A stretch of DNA of 64,000 nt from Aquipuribacter sp. SD81 (GTDB taxonomy: Bacteria > Actinomycetota > Actinomycetes > Actinomycetales > JBBAYJ01): positions 1-64,000 of the forward strand of contig NZ_JBBAYJ010000009.1 of assembly GCF_037153975.1 (NCBI RefSeq). Reading direction: 5' to 3'. The position numbers and the translations under genes were made by a program. The first letter of the stretch is position 1. Every line of letters starts with the position of its first letter. Positions 1-8,929 of this stretch are shown one piece after another. Below the pieces are notes generated by a model that made no database searches, was not told the DNA's origin, and saw only the letters and a list, made by a program, of their open reading frames with translations.

Positions 1-2
1 GC

Positions 3-413
3 CGCGCACGCGCCGTGCGCGACGCCGCGGCGGGGCTCGCCGACGGACCGGACGAGGGCCTCGCGGCCGCCGCGGCGGGCCTGGAGCGCCGCGTCCGGCG
101 CTCCCGCCTCCTGCGCTGGTCGCTGCGCGGGCTCGGGCCGGTCGACCCGGGTCCGCAGACGCCGGCGGTGCTCGCCGGGGACGTGCACGACCGGCTCCTC
201 GCCCGCCTGGAGCGGGCGGCGCGCACCCTCGCGGACGCCACGACCGGGGCGCCCGGGCCCGTTGCGGTCGCGGAGGAGCGGGCCGCGCTCGCGCACGTGC
301 CGGCTCTCGTCACCGGGCTCGACCTGGGGGCGGCCCGGCTCGTCGTCGCGTCCCTCGACCCCGACCTGGCCGTCGCGGGCCACCCGCGGGAGGCGGAGGT
401 GACGCGTGCCTGA
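3..413 (+). CDS. NuoD-like subunit of a divergent complex I, C-terminal part (cut by left edge)
   Basis: The reading frame is open to the left edge, so only the last 136 codons are visible. A central stretch (GDVHDRLLARLE, then PGPV) aligns with the canonical NuoD stretch [13 protein letters not shown]...GPGPV seen at 54.6 kb in this same window. The end, VVASLDPDLAVAG, aligns with the canonical C-terminus [16 protein letters not shown]. About 110 residues that separate these two blocks in canonical NuoD are missing here. This removes the conserved C-terminal part that helps form the quinone pocket. The frame overlaps the next gene by 8 bases. The identity rests on this alignment and on the neighbouring Nuo-like genes; a hydrogenase-type large subunit relative is the main alternative. 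Confidence 0.6.
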   Translation, partial: RARAVRDAAAGLADGPDEGLAAAAAGLERRVRRSRLLRWSLRGLGPVDPGPQTPAVLAGDVHDRLLARLERAARTLADATTGAPGPVAVAEERAALAHVPALVTGLDLGAARLVVASLDPDLAVAGHPREAEVTRA

Positions 414-1317
414 GCTGCTCCTGCCGCTCGCCCTCACCGCGGGCCTGCTCGGCCTGGCCGGGCTCGCCGCGGCCGTCGACACCGTGCTGGTGGAGGGGCC
501 GCGCGCGTGGCGGGCGCCGTGGCAGGAGACCGCCCGGCTGCTGCGGCAGCGCCGCCGCACGCTCGCCGCGGCCGACACCCTGCTGTGGCGTCTCGGCGGG
601 GCCGGGCTGCTGCTCGCCGCGCTGCTCATGGCCGCTGTCGTCCCCGTCGGCGGCCGCCCGCTCGCCGACGTCCCGGTCGGCGTCGTGTGGTTCAACGCCA
701 TGGACGTCGTGGTGTGGGCCGCGGTGTGGTGCCTCGGGTGGGGCGCGAACGCCGTGCACGGCCTGGTCGGCGGCTACCGCTTCCTCGCGCAGGCCCTCGC
801 CTACGAGCTGCCGCTCATGTTCGCCCTCACCGCGCCCGTGGTGGCCGCGGCCAGCCTGCGGACGTCCGACGTCGCCGCCGCGCAGGACGGTCGCTGGTTC
901 GTCGTCGAGATGCCCGTCGCCTTCGCCGTCTTCTGCGTCGGTGTTGCCGGCTTCTCCGTGCACGGTCCGCTCGCCCACGCCGCCGGACCCGACGCGCACG
1001 GCGGCGTCCTCGCCGAGCTGTCCGGGGTCGACCGCTGGCTCGTGCAGGCCGGCCGCTACGCACTCCTCGTCGCCGGGGCCGGCTTCGGCGCCGCCCTGTT
1101 CCTCGGCGGCGGCCACGGCCCGTGGCTGCCCGGGTGGGCCTGGTCGCTGCTCACCACGCTCGCCGTCCTCGCCCTGCTCCTGCTCGCCCGTCGCGCCCTG
1201 CCCGTGCTGCGTCCCGACCGGTTCGTCGAGGCCGGCTGGCTCGTCCTGCTGCCCCTCACCCTCGTCCAGCTGCTCGTCGTCGCCGTCGTCGCGGTCCTCC
1301 GCGGCGGCCCGGCGTGA
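406..1317 (+). CDS. NuoH-like membrane subunit, short and divergent
   Basis: 303 residues with about eight hydrophobic segments. The fold-level match is to NuoH, the membrane subunit that carries the quinone tunnel of complex I. Conserved landmarks of the true NuoH at 59.7 kb are eroded. The [14 protein letters not shown] loop is replaced by WRAPWQETARLLRQ. The acidic [15 protein letters not shown] loop is replaced by HGPLAHAAGPDAHGG. Length is about 170 residues below the canonical copy. The GTG start at 406 overlaps the upstream gene by 8 bases, so translation is probably coupled. The next gene is NuoJ-like after 27 bases; no NuoI ferredoxin subunit lies between them. Confidence 0.75.
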   Translation: MPELLLPLALTAGLLGLAGLAAAVDTVLVEGPRAWRAPWQETARLLRQRRRTLAAADTLLWRLGGAGLLLAALLMAAVVPVGGRPLADVPVGVVWFNAMDVVVWAAVWCLGWGANAVHGLVGGYRFLAQALAYELPLMFALTAPVVAAASLRTSDVAAAQDGRWFVVEMPVAFAVFCVGVAGFSVHGPLAHAAGPDAHGGVLAELSGVDRWLVQAGRYALLVAGAGFGAALFLGGGHGPWLPGWAWSLLTTLAVLALLLLARRALPVLRPDRFVEAGWLVLLPLTLVQLLVVAVVAVLRGGPA

Positions 1318-1344
1318 GCCCGTCCCCGACCCCGAGGAGGTCCC

Positions 1345-1929
1345 GTGCCCGAGGCCCTGCACCCGCTGGAGGTGGCCGCCTTCTGGGCGCTCGCCGCGCT
1401 CGCCGTCGCCGCGGGCGTCGTCGTCTTCCGCTGGGACTCCATGGCCCGCGTGACGTACGCGCTCGCGACGTCGTTCGTGGCGGTCGGGCTCATGCTCGTC
1501 GTCGTCGACCTGCACTACGTCGGCGTCGTCGTGGTCCTCATGATGGTGATGGAGATGGCCGTCATGGCCGTCTTCATGATCATGTTCATGGGCATGAACC
1601 CGGCCCTCATGCCGATGGACATGACGCACCGGAAGCGGCCCGCCGCCGTCGCCGCGGTCGCGACGTTCGTCGTCCTGGCCGGTGGCGCGCTCCTCGTGCC
1701 GTGGGAGCAGGTGGCCGCCCGCGGCCCCGGTGCGGGCAGCGCCCGGGAGCTCGGTGAGGCCGTCATGGGCGACAAGATGCTCGTGATGATGACGGTGAGC
1801 CCCCTGCTGTTCGCCACGCTCGTCGCCGCCGTCGTCCTCGCCTCGCACCGGACGCGCTACGACCGTCTCGGCGACGACCTGCGCCGCCGGCCCGCGGCGG
1901 ACCCGCAGCCGGGTGGGGTGGGCCGGTGA
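1345..1929 (+). CDS. NuoJ-like membrane subunit, methionine-rich
   Basis: 194 residues, about five transmembrane segments, matching NuoJ, an antiporter-adjacent membrane subunit of complex I. The conserved TM3 region (YVGVVVVLMMVMEMAV) is recognisable. Residues about 66-95 are unusually rich in methionine and are followed by MPMDMTHRKR. The GTG start is preceded by GAGGAGG at a normal distance. The gene overlaps the NuoK-like gene by 4 bases (GTGA). Confidence 0.85.
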   Translation: MPEALHPLEVAAFWALAALAVAAGVVVFRWDSMARVTYALATSFVAVGLMLVVVDLHYVGVVVVLMMVMEMAVMAVFMIMFMGMNPALMPMDMTHRKRPAAVAAVATFVVLAGGALLVPWEQVAARGPGAGSARELGEAVMGDKMLVMMTVSPLLFATLVAAVVLASHRTRYDRLGDDLRRRPAADPQPGGVGR

Positions 1930-2228
1930 GCCTCGAGGCCGTCCTCGTCGTCGCGGCTGCCCTCCTGAGCGTGGGGCTGTACGGTGCGCTCACCCAGCAG
2001 GTCGTCGTCATGGTGATGATGGGCCTGGAGCTCATGCTCAACGGGGTCGTCCTCGCCGCGGCGGCGTTCTGGTGGTTCCTCGCGCCCGACCCGTCGGGGC
2101 AGGTCCTGCTGCTCGTCGTCATCGCCGCGATGACGGTCGAGATGGCGATGGGCTTCGCCGTCGCGACCGCGCTGCACCGCGCCTCGGGCGCCGACATGGT
2201 CGACATGGCGACGGAGCTGTCGGGGTGA
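1926..2228 (+). CDS. NuoK-like membrane subunit
   Basis: 100 residues and three transmembrane segments, the normal size for NuoK. Both membrane glutamates typical of the family can be placed: one in GLELMLNGV (TM2) and one in MTVEMAMGF (TM3). This subunit therefore looks able to take part in proton translocation even though the quinone-side subunits of this operon are degenerate. The GTG start overlaps the upstream stop by 4 bases, and the stop overlaps the next GTG by 4 bases. Confidence 0.9.
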   Translation: MSLEAVLVVAAALLSVGLYGALTQQVVVMVMMGLELMLNGVVLAAAAFWWFLAPDPSGQVLLLVVIAAMTVEMAMGFAVATALHRASGADMVDMATELSG

Positions 2229-4201
2229 GCGCGCTCGGTCCCGCGCTGCTGTGGGCGCTCGTGCTCGCGCCCGCCGCGGTGGGCGGCGGACTCGCCGTCG
2301 GGGGTCGGCGGGCCGACCGGGTCGCTGCACCCGTCTCCGCCGGGACGGCGCTGGTCGTCCTCGGGTGCGCGTGCGCTGTCGCCGTCGAGCGGCCGCAGGT
2401 CGGCGCGCCGTTCGTCGTCGCCGACCTCGCCCTCGCCGTCGACGGCCTCGGCGCGCTCGTCGTGCCCGCCGTCGCGCTCGTCACGCTCCTCGTCGTCGGG
2501 TGGACCGTCGCCGGGGGCCGGGACGAGGAACGGGTCGCCGCCGCCCCCGGCCGCGTCCACGGGTTCCTGCTCCTCTTCTCCGCCGCCGTGCTCCTCACCG
2601 CGACCGCGACGACGCTGCCCGCGCTCCTGCTCGGCTGGGAGGTGATGGGCGCGATGTCGTACGCGCTCATCGGCGCCCCGTGGCGCGAGCACGAGCCCGT
2701 CGACGCGGGCCTCACCGCGTTCCTCACCACCCGGGCCGCCGACCTCGGGCTGTACGCCGCGGTCGCGGCCGCGGTCGCCGGTGGCGCGGGCCTCGCGCTC
2801 GCCGACCTGCCCGCGGCGGGCGGTCCGTGGCTGCACGTGGCCGCCGCGGGGGTCCTCGTCGCGGCGCTCGGCAAGGCCGCCCAGCTGCCGTTCTCGTTCT
2901 GGCTGTCGCGGGCCATGGAGGGCCCGAGCCCCGTCAGCGCGCTCCTGCACTCCGCCGCGATGGTCGCCATGGGGGCCTACCTGCTCCTGCGCACCGCCGA
3001 CCTGCTCGCAGTGAGCGGCTGGGCGGCACCAGCGGCCGCGTGGGTGGGCGCGCTGACCGCGCTCGTCCTGGGTGTCGTCGCGGTGCTCCAGAGCGACCTC
3101 AAGCAGGCGCTCGCCGCCTCGACCGCCTCGCAGCTCGGGTTCGTCGTGCTCGCGGCGGGCTCGGTCGGCGCCGCGGGGGCGGGCGCCGTCACGGGCGGCG
3201 CCGTCCACCTCGTCGCGCACGCCTCGACAAAGGCCGCGCTGTTCCTCGCCGCGGGGGTGTGGCTGCAGGTCCTCGGCACCCGGGCGCTCGCGTCGCTCCG
3301 CGGTGCCGCACGGCGCACGCCCGCGGTCGGCGCGGCCGCGGTCGTCGCCGCGCTCGCGCTCGCGGGCGTCGCGCCGCTCAGCCTGTGGGCGACGAAGGAC
3401 GTCGTCCTCGCGGCCGCGGGCGAGGTGTCGCCGTGGCTGGAGGTCGTCGGCCTCGCCGCGGCCGTCGCGGCCGCCGCCTACGCGGGACGCATCGCCGTCA
3501 CGGTCCTCGTCCGCGAGCCGTCGGGGGCGGGGGAGCGGCGCGGCACCGGCCGGGTGCGCGTGCCGGCCGGCCAGTCGGTCGCCGTCGGCGTGCTCGCGGC
3601 CGGGTCCGTCGTGCTCGGGGTCCTGGCCGTTACCGCCGTCCTCGAGCCGCTGTCGCGGGCCGTCGCCGGGGCGGCGCCACCGGAGCCCGCGACCGTGCAG
3701 CTCGTGCTCACGGCCGGGCTCGCCGTCCTCGTCGTGGCGGTGCTCGTCCCCCTCGTGCGCCGCGACGCGGTGCCCTCGCCCGCGTGGGCCACGTCGTGGC
3801 TCGGGCTCGGCGACCTCGCGCACCGCGGTGTGGTCCGGCCCGTGCTCGCCCTGGCCCAGGGGTGCGCCCGGGTCGACGACCGTGTCCTCGACCGGGGCGT
3901 CACCGCCCTCGCGCTCGCGGTGACCGGCGGGGCCGGCCGGGCCGCCCGCGCCGACGACCGCGTCGTCGACGGTGCCGTGGAGGCGGCGGCGACCGGTGCC
4001 ACCGGTGCCGCGGGCTGGTCGTCCGGCGTCGACCTCGGGGTCGTCGACCGGGCGGTCGAGCGTGTCGGTGAGGACGCCCGGCGGCTCGGCCGGGCGGCGC
4101 TGCGGCCGCAGGGCGGACGGGTCGACTCCTACTACGTCCAGCTCGTCGTCGCGCTCGCCGTCCTCCTCGCCCTGTCCGTCCTCGCCCTGGTGGTGGTGTG
4201 A
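2225..4201 (+). CDS. NuoL-like antiporter subunit
   Basis: 658 residues from the GTG at 2225; the open frame extends further upstream, but that part lies inside the NuoK-like gene. It is a proton-pumping, Mrp-antiporter-like subunit. Family landmarks are present: the glutamate in LLGWEVMGAMSYALIG, TRAADLGLY, and the lysine/proline segment GKAAQLPFSFWLSRAMEGPSPVSA shortened here to its key residues K, P and H. The C-terminal part (about residues 540-635) is alanine- and aspartate-rich and ends in a last transmembrane helix, the usual place of the lateral helix. The start overlaps the upstream stop by 4 bases. Confidence 0.88.
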   Translation: MSALGPALLWALVLAPAAVGGGLAVGGRRADRVAAPVSAGTALVVLGCACAVAVERPQVGAPFVVADLALAVDGLGALVVPAVALVTLLVVGWTVAGGRDEERVAAAPGRVHGFLLLFSAAVLLTATATTLPALLLGWEVMGAMSYALIGAPWREHEPVDAGLTAFLTTRAADLGLYAAVAAAVAGGAGLALADLPAAGGPWLHVAAAGVLVAALGKAAQLPFSFWLSRAMEGPSPVSALLHSAAMVAMGAYLLLRTADLLAVSGWAAPAAAWVGALTALVLGVVAVLQSDLKQALAASTASQLGFVVLAAGSVGAAGAGAVTGGAVHLVAHASTKAALFLAAGVWLQVLGTRALASLRGAARRTPAVGAAAVVAALALAGVAPLSLWATKDVVLAAAGEVSPWLEVVGLAAAVAAAAYAGRIAVTVLVREPSGAGERRGTGRVRVPAGQSVAVGVLAAGSVVLGVLAVTAVLEPLSRAVAGAAPPEPATVQLVLTAGLAVLVVAVLVPLVRRDAVPSPAWATSWLGLGDLAHRGVVRPVLALAQGCARVDDRVLDRGVTALALAVTGGAGRAARADDRVVDGAVEAAATGATGAAGWSSGVDLGVVDRAVERVGEDARRLGRAALRPQGGRVDSYYVQLVVALAVLLALSVLALVVV

Positions 4202-4202
4202 G

Positions 4203-5714
4203 GTGCTGAGCCTCGTCGTGTTCCTGCCGGTCCTCGCCGGTGCCGTCCTCGCGCTCGCGCGGGGCCTGCCCGACCGGGCCGCGCGCTGGGCCTGGGTCGC
4301 GGTGAGCGCCGTCGAGACCCTCCTCGTCCTCGGGCTGTGGGTCGCCTACGACGACCCGGGCCGCGGCGCGCTGGCGTTCGAGGAGCAGGTCCGGTGGATC
4401 CCGTCGCTCGGCAGCAGCTACCACGTGGGCCTGGACGGGCTGAGCCTCCCGCTCGTGCTGCTCACGTGCGTGGTGTTCCTCGCGTGCGCCGTCCACGCCC
4501 TCGCCGAGCAGCAGCGCCCGCGAGCGCAGGCGGCGCTCTTCCTGTTCCTTCAGACCACGTGCCTCGGCGTCTTCGCCGCGGCCGACCTCCTCGTCTTCTT
4601 CGTGTTCTTCGACCTGTCGATCGTCGGGATGTACTTCGTCGTCGCCGGCTGGGGCCACCACGACGCCGCCCGGTCGGCGCTGAAGTTCTTCCTCTACACC
4701 TTCCTCGGCAGCCTCGCGCTGCTGCTCGGCTTCATCGGCCTGCACCTCGGCTCCGGCGGCGACGGGCGGGCGCGGACCTTCGACATGCTGGCCCTGGCGG
4801 CCGACCCGCCGTTCACCGACCGGCCCGTCGCGGGCGTCCTCGTCGCGGTCGCCGTCCTCGTCGGGCTCGCCGTCAAGGTGCCGACGGTCCCGTTCCACAC
4901 CTGGCTGCCGCCCGCGCACACCGACGCCCCGGCCGTCGGCTCCGCCGTGCTCGCGGGGGTCCTGCTCAAGCTCGGCACGTACGGCCTCGTCCGCATCAGC
5001 CTGCCGATGCTGCCGCAGGCGTGGCAGGCGATCGCGTGGGTGGTCGTCGTGGTCGGTGTCGTGTCGGTGCTGTGGGGTGCGCTCGTCGCTCTCGCCCAGA
5101 CCGACGTCAAGCGGATGGTCGCGTACACGTCGGTCAACCACATGGGCTACGTCGTGCTCGGCCTGGGCGTGGCCGGCGTGGCGGTCGGCGACGCTGGGCT
5201 GCGGGAGGCGCGGGAGCTCGCGGTCGCCGGCGCCGTCACACAGATGGTGAGCCACGGCCTCGTCACCGCGGCGCTGTTCCTCCTGCTCGACCTGCTGTGG
5301 CAGCGGCGCGAGGAGTACTCCCTCGACGCGTGGGGCGGCCTGGTCCGCGTCGCGCCCGTCTTCTCGGGGCTGCTCGCGGTCGGCGCGTTCGCCTCGCTCG
5401 GGCTGCCGGGTCTCAGCGGGTTCGTCGCCGAGCTGCAGGTGTTCGCGGGCAGCATCCCGCTCGCCCCCGTCACCGCGGTCGCCCTCCTCGGCATCCTCCT
5501 CACCGCGGCGCTGTACCTGCGCGCGCTGCAGCGCCTCGTCGTGGGTCCGGTCCGGGGCCGCTCGAGCGGCATGGTCGACCTCGACCGGCACGCGGCCGTC
5601 GCCGTCGCGGGGCTGCTCGCGCTGTCGCTGCTCGTGGGGCTGCTGCCGTGGGTGCTGCTCGACGTCGTCGCGCCCGCGGCCTCGGACGTCGTCACGGCGC
5701 TCACGGCCGGCTGA
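4203..5714 (+). CDS. NuoM-like antiporter subunit
   Basis: 503 residues, about 14 transmembrane segments, matching NuoM. The family segment KVPTVPFHTWLPPAHTDAP is intact, as is the downstream histidine region (VNHMGYVVLG). In the TM5 position where NuoM normally has FFE, this protein reads FFDLSIVGMYF, an Asp in place of the conserved Glu. The GTG at 4203 is chosen because it follows the upstream stop directly and begins the first hydrophobic segment; upstream codons in this frame belong to the previous gene. Confidence 0.9.
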   Translation: MLSLVVFLPVLAGAVLALARGLPDRAARWAWVAVSAVETLLVLGLWVAYDDPGRGALAFEEQVRWIPSLGSSYHVGLDGLSLPLVLLTCVVFLACAVHALAEQQRPRAQAALFLFLQTTCLGVFAAADLLVFFVFFDLSIVGMYFVVAGWGHHDAARSALKFFLYTFLGSLALLLGFIGLHLGSGGDGRARTFDMLALAADPPFTDRPVAGVLVAVAVLVGLAVKVPTVPFHTWLPPAHTDAPAVGSAVLAGVLLKLGTYGLVRISLPMLPQAWQAIAWVVVVVGVVSVLWGALVALAQTDVKRMVAYTSVNHMGYVVLGLGVAGVAVGDAGLREARELAVAGAVTQMVSHGLVTAALFLLLDLLWQRREEYSLDAWGGLVRVAPVFSGLLAVGAFASLGLPGLSGFVAELQVFAGSIPLAPVTAVALLGILLTAALYLRALQRLVVGPVRGRSSGMVDLDRHAAVAVAGLLALSLLVGLLPWVLLDVVAPAASDVVTALTAG

Positions 5715-5717
5715 GCC

Positions 5718-7178
5718 GTGGGTGGCAGCGACGGCATGGCCGGCATGCACGCGGCGAGCACCCTGCTCGTGCTGCCCGAGCTCGCCGTGCTCGTCGGCGC
5801 GGTGGTGACGCTGCTGCTCGGCTCGTTCCTGCCCCGGCAGCGGCAGTGGGTCTCGCGTCTGCTCGCCGTCACCGCGCTGCTCGCCGCCACCGTGCTCGCG
5901 CTCGTGGGCGCCACCCGGGACGCGACGACCGCCTTCGACGGCACCTTCGCCGTCGACACCGCGACCGCGGTCGTCCGGGTGGTGGTGTGCGCGGGGACCC
6001 TGCTCGTCGTCGGCCTCGGGGTCGACGAGCTGGGCGGCAGCCCCCGCGAGTCCGACACGTACGCGCTGCTGCTGCTCGGCACCCTCGGCGCGCTCGTCGT
6101 CGCCTCGGCCGACGACCTGCTCGTGCTCGCCGTCGGGTTCCTGCTCTCGAGCATCCCGCTGTACGCCCTGGTGGGCCTGCCCGGCACCGCGCGCTCCGCG
6201 GAGGCGGCGCTCAAGACCTACCTGCTCGGTGCCCTGCTCGGCATCGTCATGCTGCTCGGCGTCACCGTGCTCTTCGCCGTCACCGGGGGCACGACGTACG
6301 CGGAGCTGGCCGCCGCGCTGCCCGGGGCCCCGCCCGGCGCCGTCGGCTTCGGCCTCGTCGCCGTGCTCGCCGGGCTCATGTTCAAGGCCGGCGGCGTGCC
6401 GGGGCACTTCTGGGTGCCCGACGCGGCGCAGGGTGCGTCGGTCACCGTGGCCGCGTACCTCACGACGGTGCCGAAGGTGGGCGCCCTGCTCGCCACCTAC
6501 CGGCTCGTGGAGGCGGCGAGCGACGGGGGCGCGGCCGCGGGCACGTCCCGGCTCGTGCTCGTGACGGTCGGGGTGCTCGCGGTGGCGTCGATGACGCTGG
6601 GCAACCTCGCCGCCTTCACCCAGACCGACCCCCGCCGCCTGCTCGGCTGGTCGACCGTCAGCCAGGTCGGCTACGTCCTGCTGCCCGTCGCGGTCGTCGA
6701 CGGCACGCTCGCCCTGCCGAGCCTGCTGCTCTACCTCGCCGGCTACACCGTCACCAACCTCGCGGCCTTCGCGGTCGTCGCCGCCCACCCCGGCCGCGGG
6801 GCGCTGGAGGAGTGGCGCGGCCTCGCCCGCGCGCACCCGTGGACCGCGGGCGCGCTCGTCGTCGCGCTGCTCGGTCTCGTCGGGACCCCGCCGACGGCGG
6901 TCTTCGCCGGCAAGCTCGCGACCTTCGCCGCCGCGTGGGACGGCGGGGCGGCGTGGCTGGCCGTCGTCGCCGCCGTCAACACCGTCGCCTCGCTCTTCTA
7001 CTACCTGCGCTGGGTCGCGCCCGTGTTCCGCGCGGGGCCGCTCCGCACCGACGCGGGCGTCGCCGAGCCGCGGCCGTGGGCGGGGGCGGCGGCCCTGGCG
7101 GGTGCCGTCGGCGTCCTCGCCGTCGGCCTCCTCGCGGGCGTCGTCGTCGGGGCCGGGAGCGCCGGCGTCGTCCGGTGA
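5718..7178 (+). CDS. NuoN-like antiporter subunit, last gene of the divergent complex I operon
   Basis: 486 residues and about 13-14 transmembrane segments, matching NuoN. The lysine of the central half-channel is visible in LMFKAGGVPGHFWVPDA. The TM5 glutamate usual in NuoN is not obvious: the aligned stretch reads AVGFLLSSIPLYALVG. The GTG start lies 3 bases after the NuoM-like stop. The next gene (ettA) is unrelated, so the operon ends here. Confidence 0.88.
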   Translation: MGGSDGMAGMHAASTLLVLPELAVLVGAVVTLLLGSFLPRQRQWVSRLLAVTALLAATVLALVGATRDATTAFDGTFAVDTATAVVRVVVCAGTLLVVGLGVDELGGSPRESDTYALLLLGTLGALVVASADDLLVLAVGFLLSSIPLYALVGLPGTARSAEAALKTYLLGALLGIVMLLGVTVLFAVTGGTTYAELAAALPGAPPGAVGFGLVAVLAGLMFKAGGVPGHFWVPDAAQGASVTVAAYLTTVPKVGALLATYRLVEAASDGGAAAGTSRLVLVTVGVLAVASMTLGNLAAFTQTDPRRLLGWSTVSQVGYVLLPVAVVDGTLALPSLLLYLAGYTVTNLAAFAVVAAHPGRGALEEWRGLARAHPWTAGALVVALLGLVGTPPTAVFAGKLATFAAAWDGGAAWLAVVAAVNTVASLFYYLRWVAPVFRAGPLRTDAGVAEPRPWAGAAALAGAVGVLAVGLLAGVVVGAGSAGVVR

Positions 7179-7215
7179 GCGCCGCCGGGCCGACCCGGCG
7201 TTAGCCTTGACGGTC

Positions 7216-8901
7216 GTGGCGGAATTCATCTACACGATGTACAAGGCCCGCAAGGCCCACGGCGACAAGGTCATCCTCGACGACGTCACGATGTCGTTCT
7301 ACCCCGGCGCCAAGATCGGCGTCGTGGGCCCGAACGGCGCCGGCAAGTCGACGATCCTCAAGATCATGGCGGGGCTCGACCAGCCGTCGAACGGCGAGGC
7401 CCGGCTGTCGCCCGGCTACAGCGTGGGCATCCTCCTGCAGGAGCCGCCGCTCAACGAGGAGAAGACCGTCCTCGGCAACGTCGAGGAGGGCCTCGGCGAG
7501 ATCAAGCAGAAGCTCGACCGCTTCAACGAGATCAGCGCGGCCATGGGCGAGCCGGACGCCGACTTCGACGCGCTCATGGCGGAGATGGGCGAGCTCCAGG
7601 AGGCGCTGGACCACGCCGACGCGTGGGACCTCGACAGCCAGCTCGAGCAGGCGATGGACGCGCTGCAGTGCCCGCCGCCGGACGCCGACGTGTCCGTGCT
7701 GTCCGGCGGTGAGCGCCGCCGGGTCGCGCTGTGCAAGCTGCTGCTGAGCAAGCCCGACCTGCTCCTGCTCGACGAGCCGACCAACCACCTCGACGCCGAG
7801 AGCGTGAACTGGCTCGAGCAGCACCTGGCCTCCTACGCCGGGGCCGTGCTCGCCGTCACGCACGACCGGTACTTCCTCGACAACGTCGCGCAGTGGATCG
7901 CCGAGGTCGACCGAGGCCGGCTGTACCCCTACGAGGGCAACTACTCGACCTACCTGGAGAAGAAGCAGGAGCGCCTGCAGGTCCAGGGCAAGAAGGACGC
8001 CAAGCTCGCCAAGCGCCTGAAGGACGAGCTCGAGTGGGTCCGGATGAACGCCAAGGGCCGCCAGACCAAGTCCAAGTCGCGCCTGGCCCGCTACGAGGAG
8101 ATGGCGACGGAGGCCGAGCGCACCCGCAAGCTCGACTTCGAGGAGATCCAGATCCCGCCCGGCCCGCGCCTGGGCAGCACCGTCATCGAGGTGCAGGACC
8201 TGCACAAGGGCTTCGACGAGCGCGGGGAGCTCATCTCCGGGCTGTCTTTCACGCTGCCCCGCAACGGCATCGTCGGCGTCATCGGGCCCAACGGCGTCGG
8301 CAAGACCACGCTGTTCAAGACCATCGTGGGCCTGGAGGAGCCGGACGCCGGCACCGTCAAGGTCGGCGAGACGGTCAAGATCAGCTACGTCGACCAGACC
8401 CGCGGCGGCATCGACCCGAAGAAGTCGCTGTGGGAGGTCGTGTCCGACGGGCTCGACTACATCCAGGTCGGCAACGTCGAGATGCCGTCGCGGGCGTACG
8501 TGTCGGCGTTCGGCTTCAAGGGCCCGGACCAGCAGAAGGCCGCCGGGGTCCTGTCCGGCGGGGAGCGCAACCGCCTCAACCTGGCCCTCACCCTCAAGGA
8601 GGGCGGCAACCTGCTGCTGCTCGACGAGCCGACGAACGACCTCGACGTCGAGACGCTCGGCAGCCTGGAGAACGCGCTGCTCGACTTCCCCGGCTGCGCG
8701 GTCGTGATCAGCCACGACCGCTGGTTCCTCGACCGGGTGTGCACGCACATCCTCGCCTACGAGGGCGACGAGAAGGAGCCGGCGAAGTGGTTCTGGTTCG
8801 AGGGCAACTTCGCCAGCTACGAGGCCAACAAGATCGAGCGGATGGGCCCGGACGCCGCCCGGCCGCACCGCGTCACCCACCGCAAGCTCACGCGCGACTG
8901 A
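7216..8901 (+). CDS. ettA: Energy-dependent translational throttle protein EttA (ABC-F ATPase)
   Basis: 561 residues, the normal EttA length. ABC-F proteins bind the ribosomal E site and link translation to the ATP/ADP ratio. Two ABC domains are visible. The first has Walker A GPNGAGKST (about residue 36), signature LSGGE, and Walker B LLLLDEPTNHLD. The second has GPNGVGKTT, LSGGE and LLLLDEPTNDLD. Between them lies a charged linker (about residues 245-300, KKQERLQVQGKKDAK) and the residues EFIYTMYKARKAHGDK at the N-terminus are typical of EttA rather than other ABC-F types. The GTG at 7216 is chosen because the protein then begins as EttA does; TAGCCT lies 8 bases before it. Confidence 0.97.
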   Translation: MAEFIYTMYKARKAHGDKVILDDVTMSFYPGAKIGVVGPNGAGKSTILKIMAGLDQPSNGEARLSPGYSVGILLQEPPLNEEKTVLGNVEEGLGEIKQKLDRFNEISAAMGEPDADFDALMAEMGELQEALDHADAWDLDSQLEQAMDALQCPPPDADVSVLSGGERRRVALCKLLLSKPDLLLLDEPTNHLDAESVNWLEQHLASYAGAVLAVTHDRYFLDNVAQWIAEVDRGRLYPYEGNYSTYLEKKQERLQVQGKKDAKLAKRLKDELEWVRMNAKGRQTKSKSRLARYEEMATEAERTRKLDFEEIQIPPGPRLGSTVIEVQDLHKGFDERGELISGLSFTLPRNGIVGVIGPNGVGKTTLFKTIVGLEEPDAGTVKVGETVKISYVDQTRGGIDPKKSLWEVVSDGLDYIQVGNVEMPSRAYVSAFGFKGPDQQKAAGVLSGGERNRLNLALTLKEGGNLLLLDEPTNDLDVETLGSLENALLDFPGCAVVISHDRWFLDRVCTHILAYEGDEKEPAKWFWFEGNFASYEANKIERMGPDAARPHRVTHRKLTRD

Positions 8902-8929
8902 CGCGGACCCGCCCCCTCGCGGGTGCGGC

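Noticed and set aside
1913-2224. N-terminal extension of the NuoL-like protein
   Set aside because: The extended part is the NuoK-like gene read in another frame; the GTG at 2225 overlaps the NuoK stop as in the other gene joints.
310-7229. Very long open frames on the minus strand (up to over 1100 codons)
   Set aside because: They are shadows of GC-rich coding on the plus strand: composition is mostly R, G, A, E, D, H with no domain, and the plus-strand products are clear Nuo subunits.
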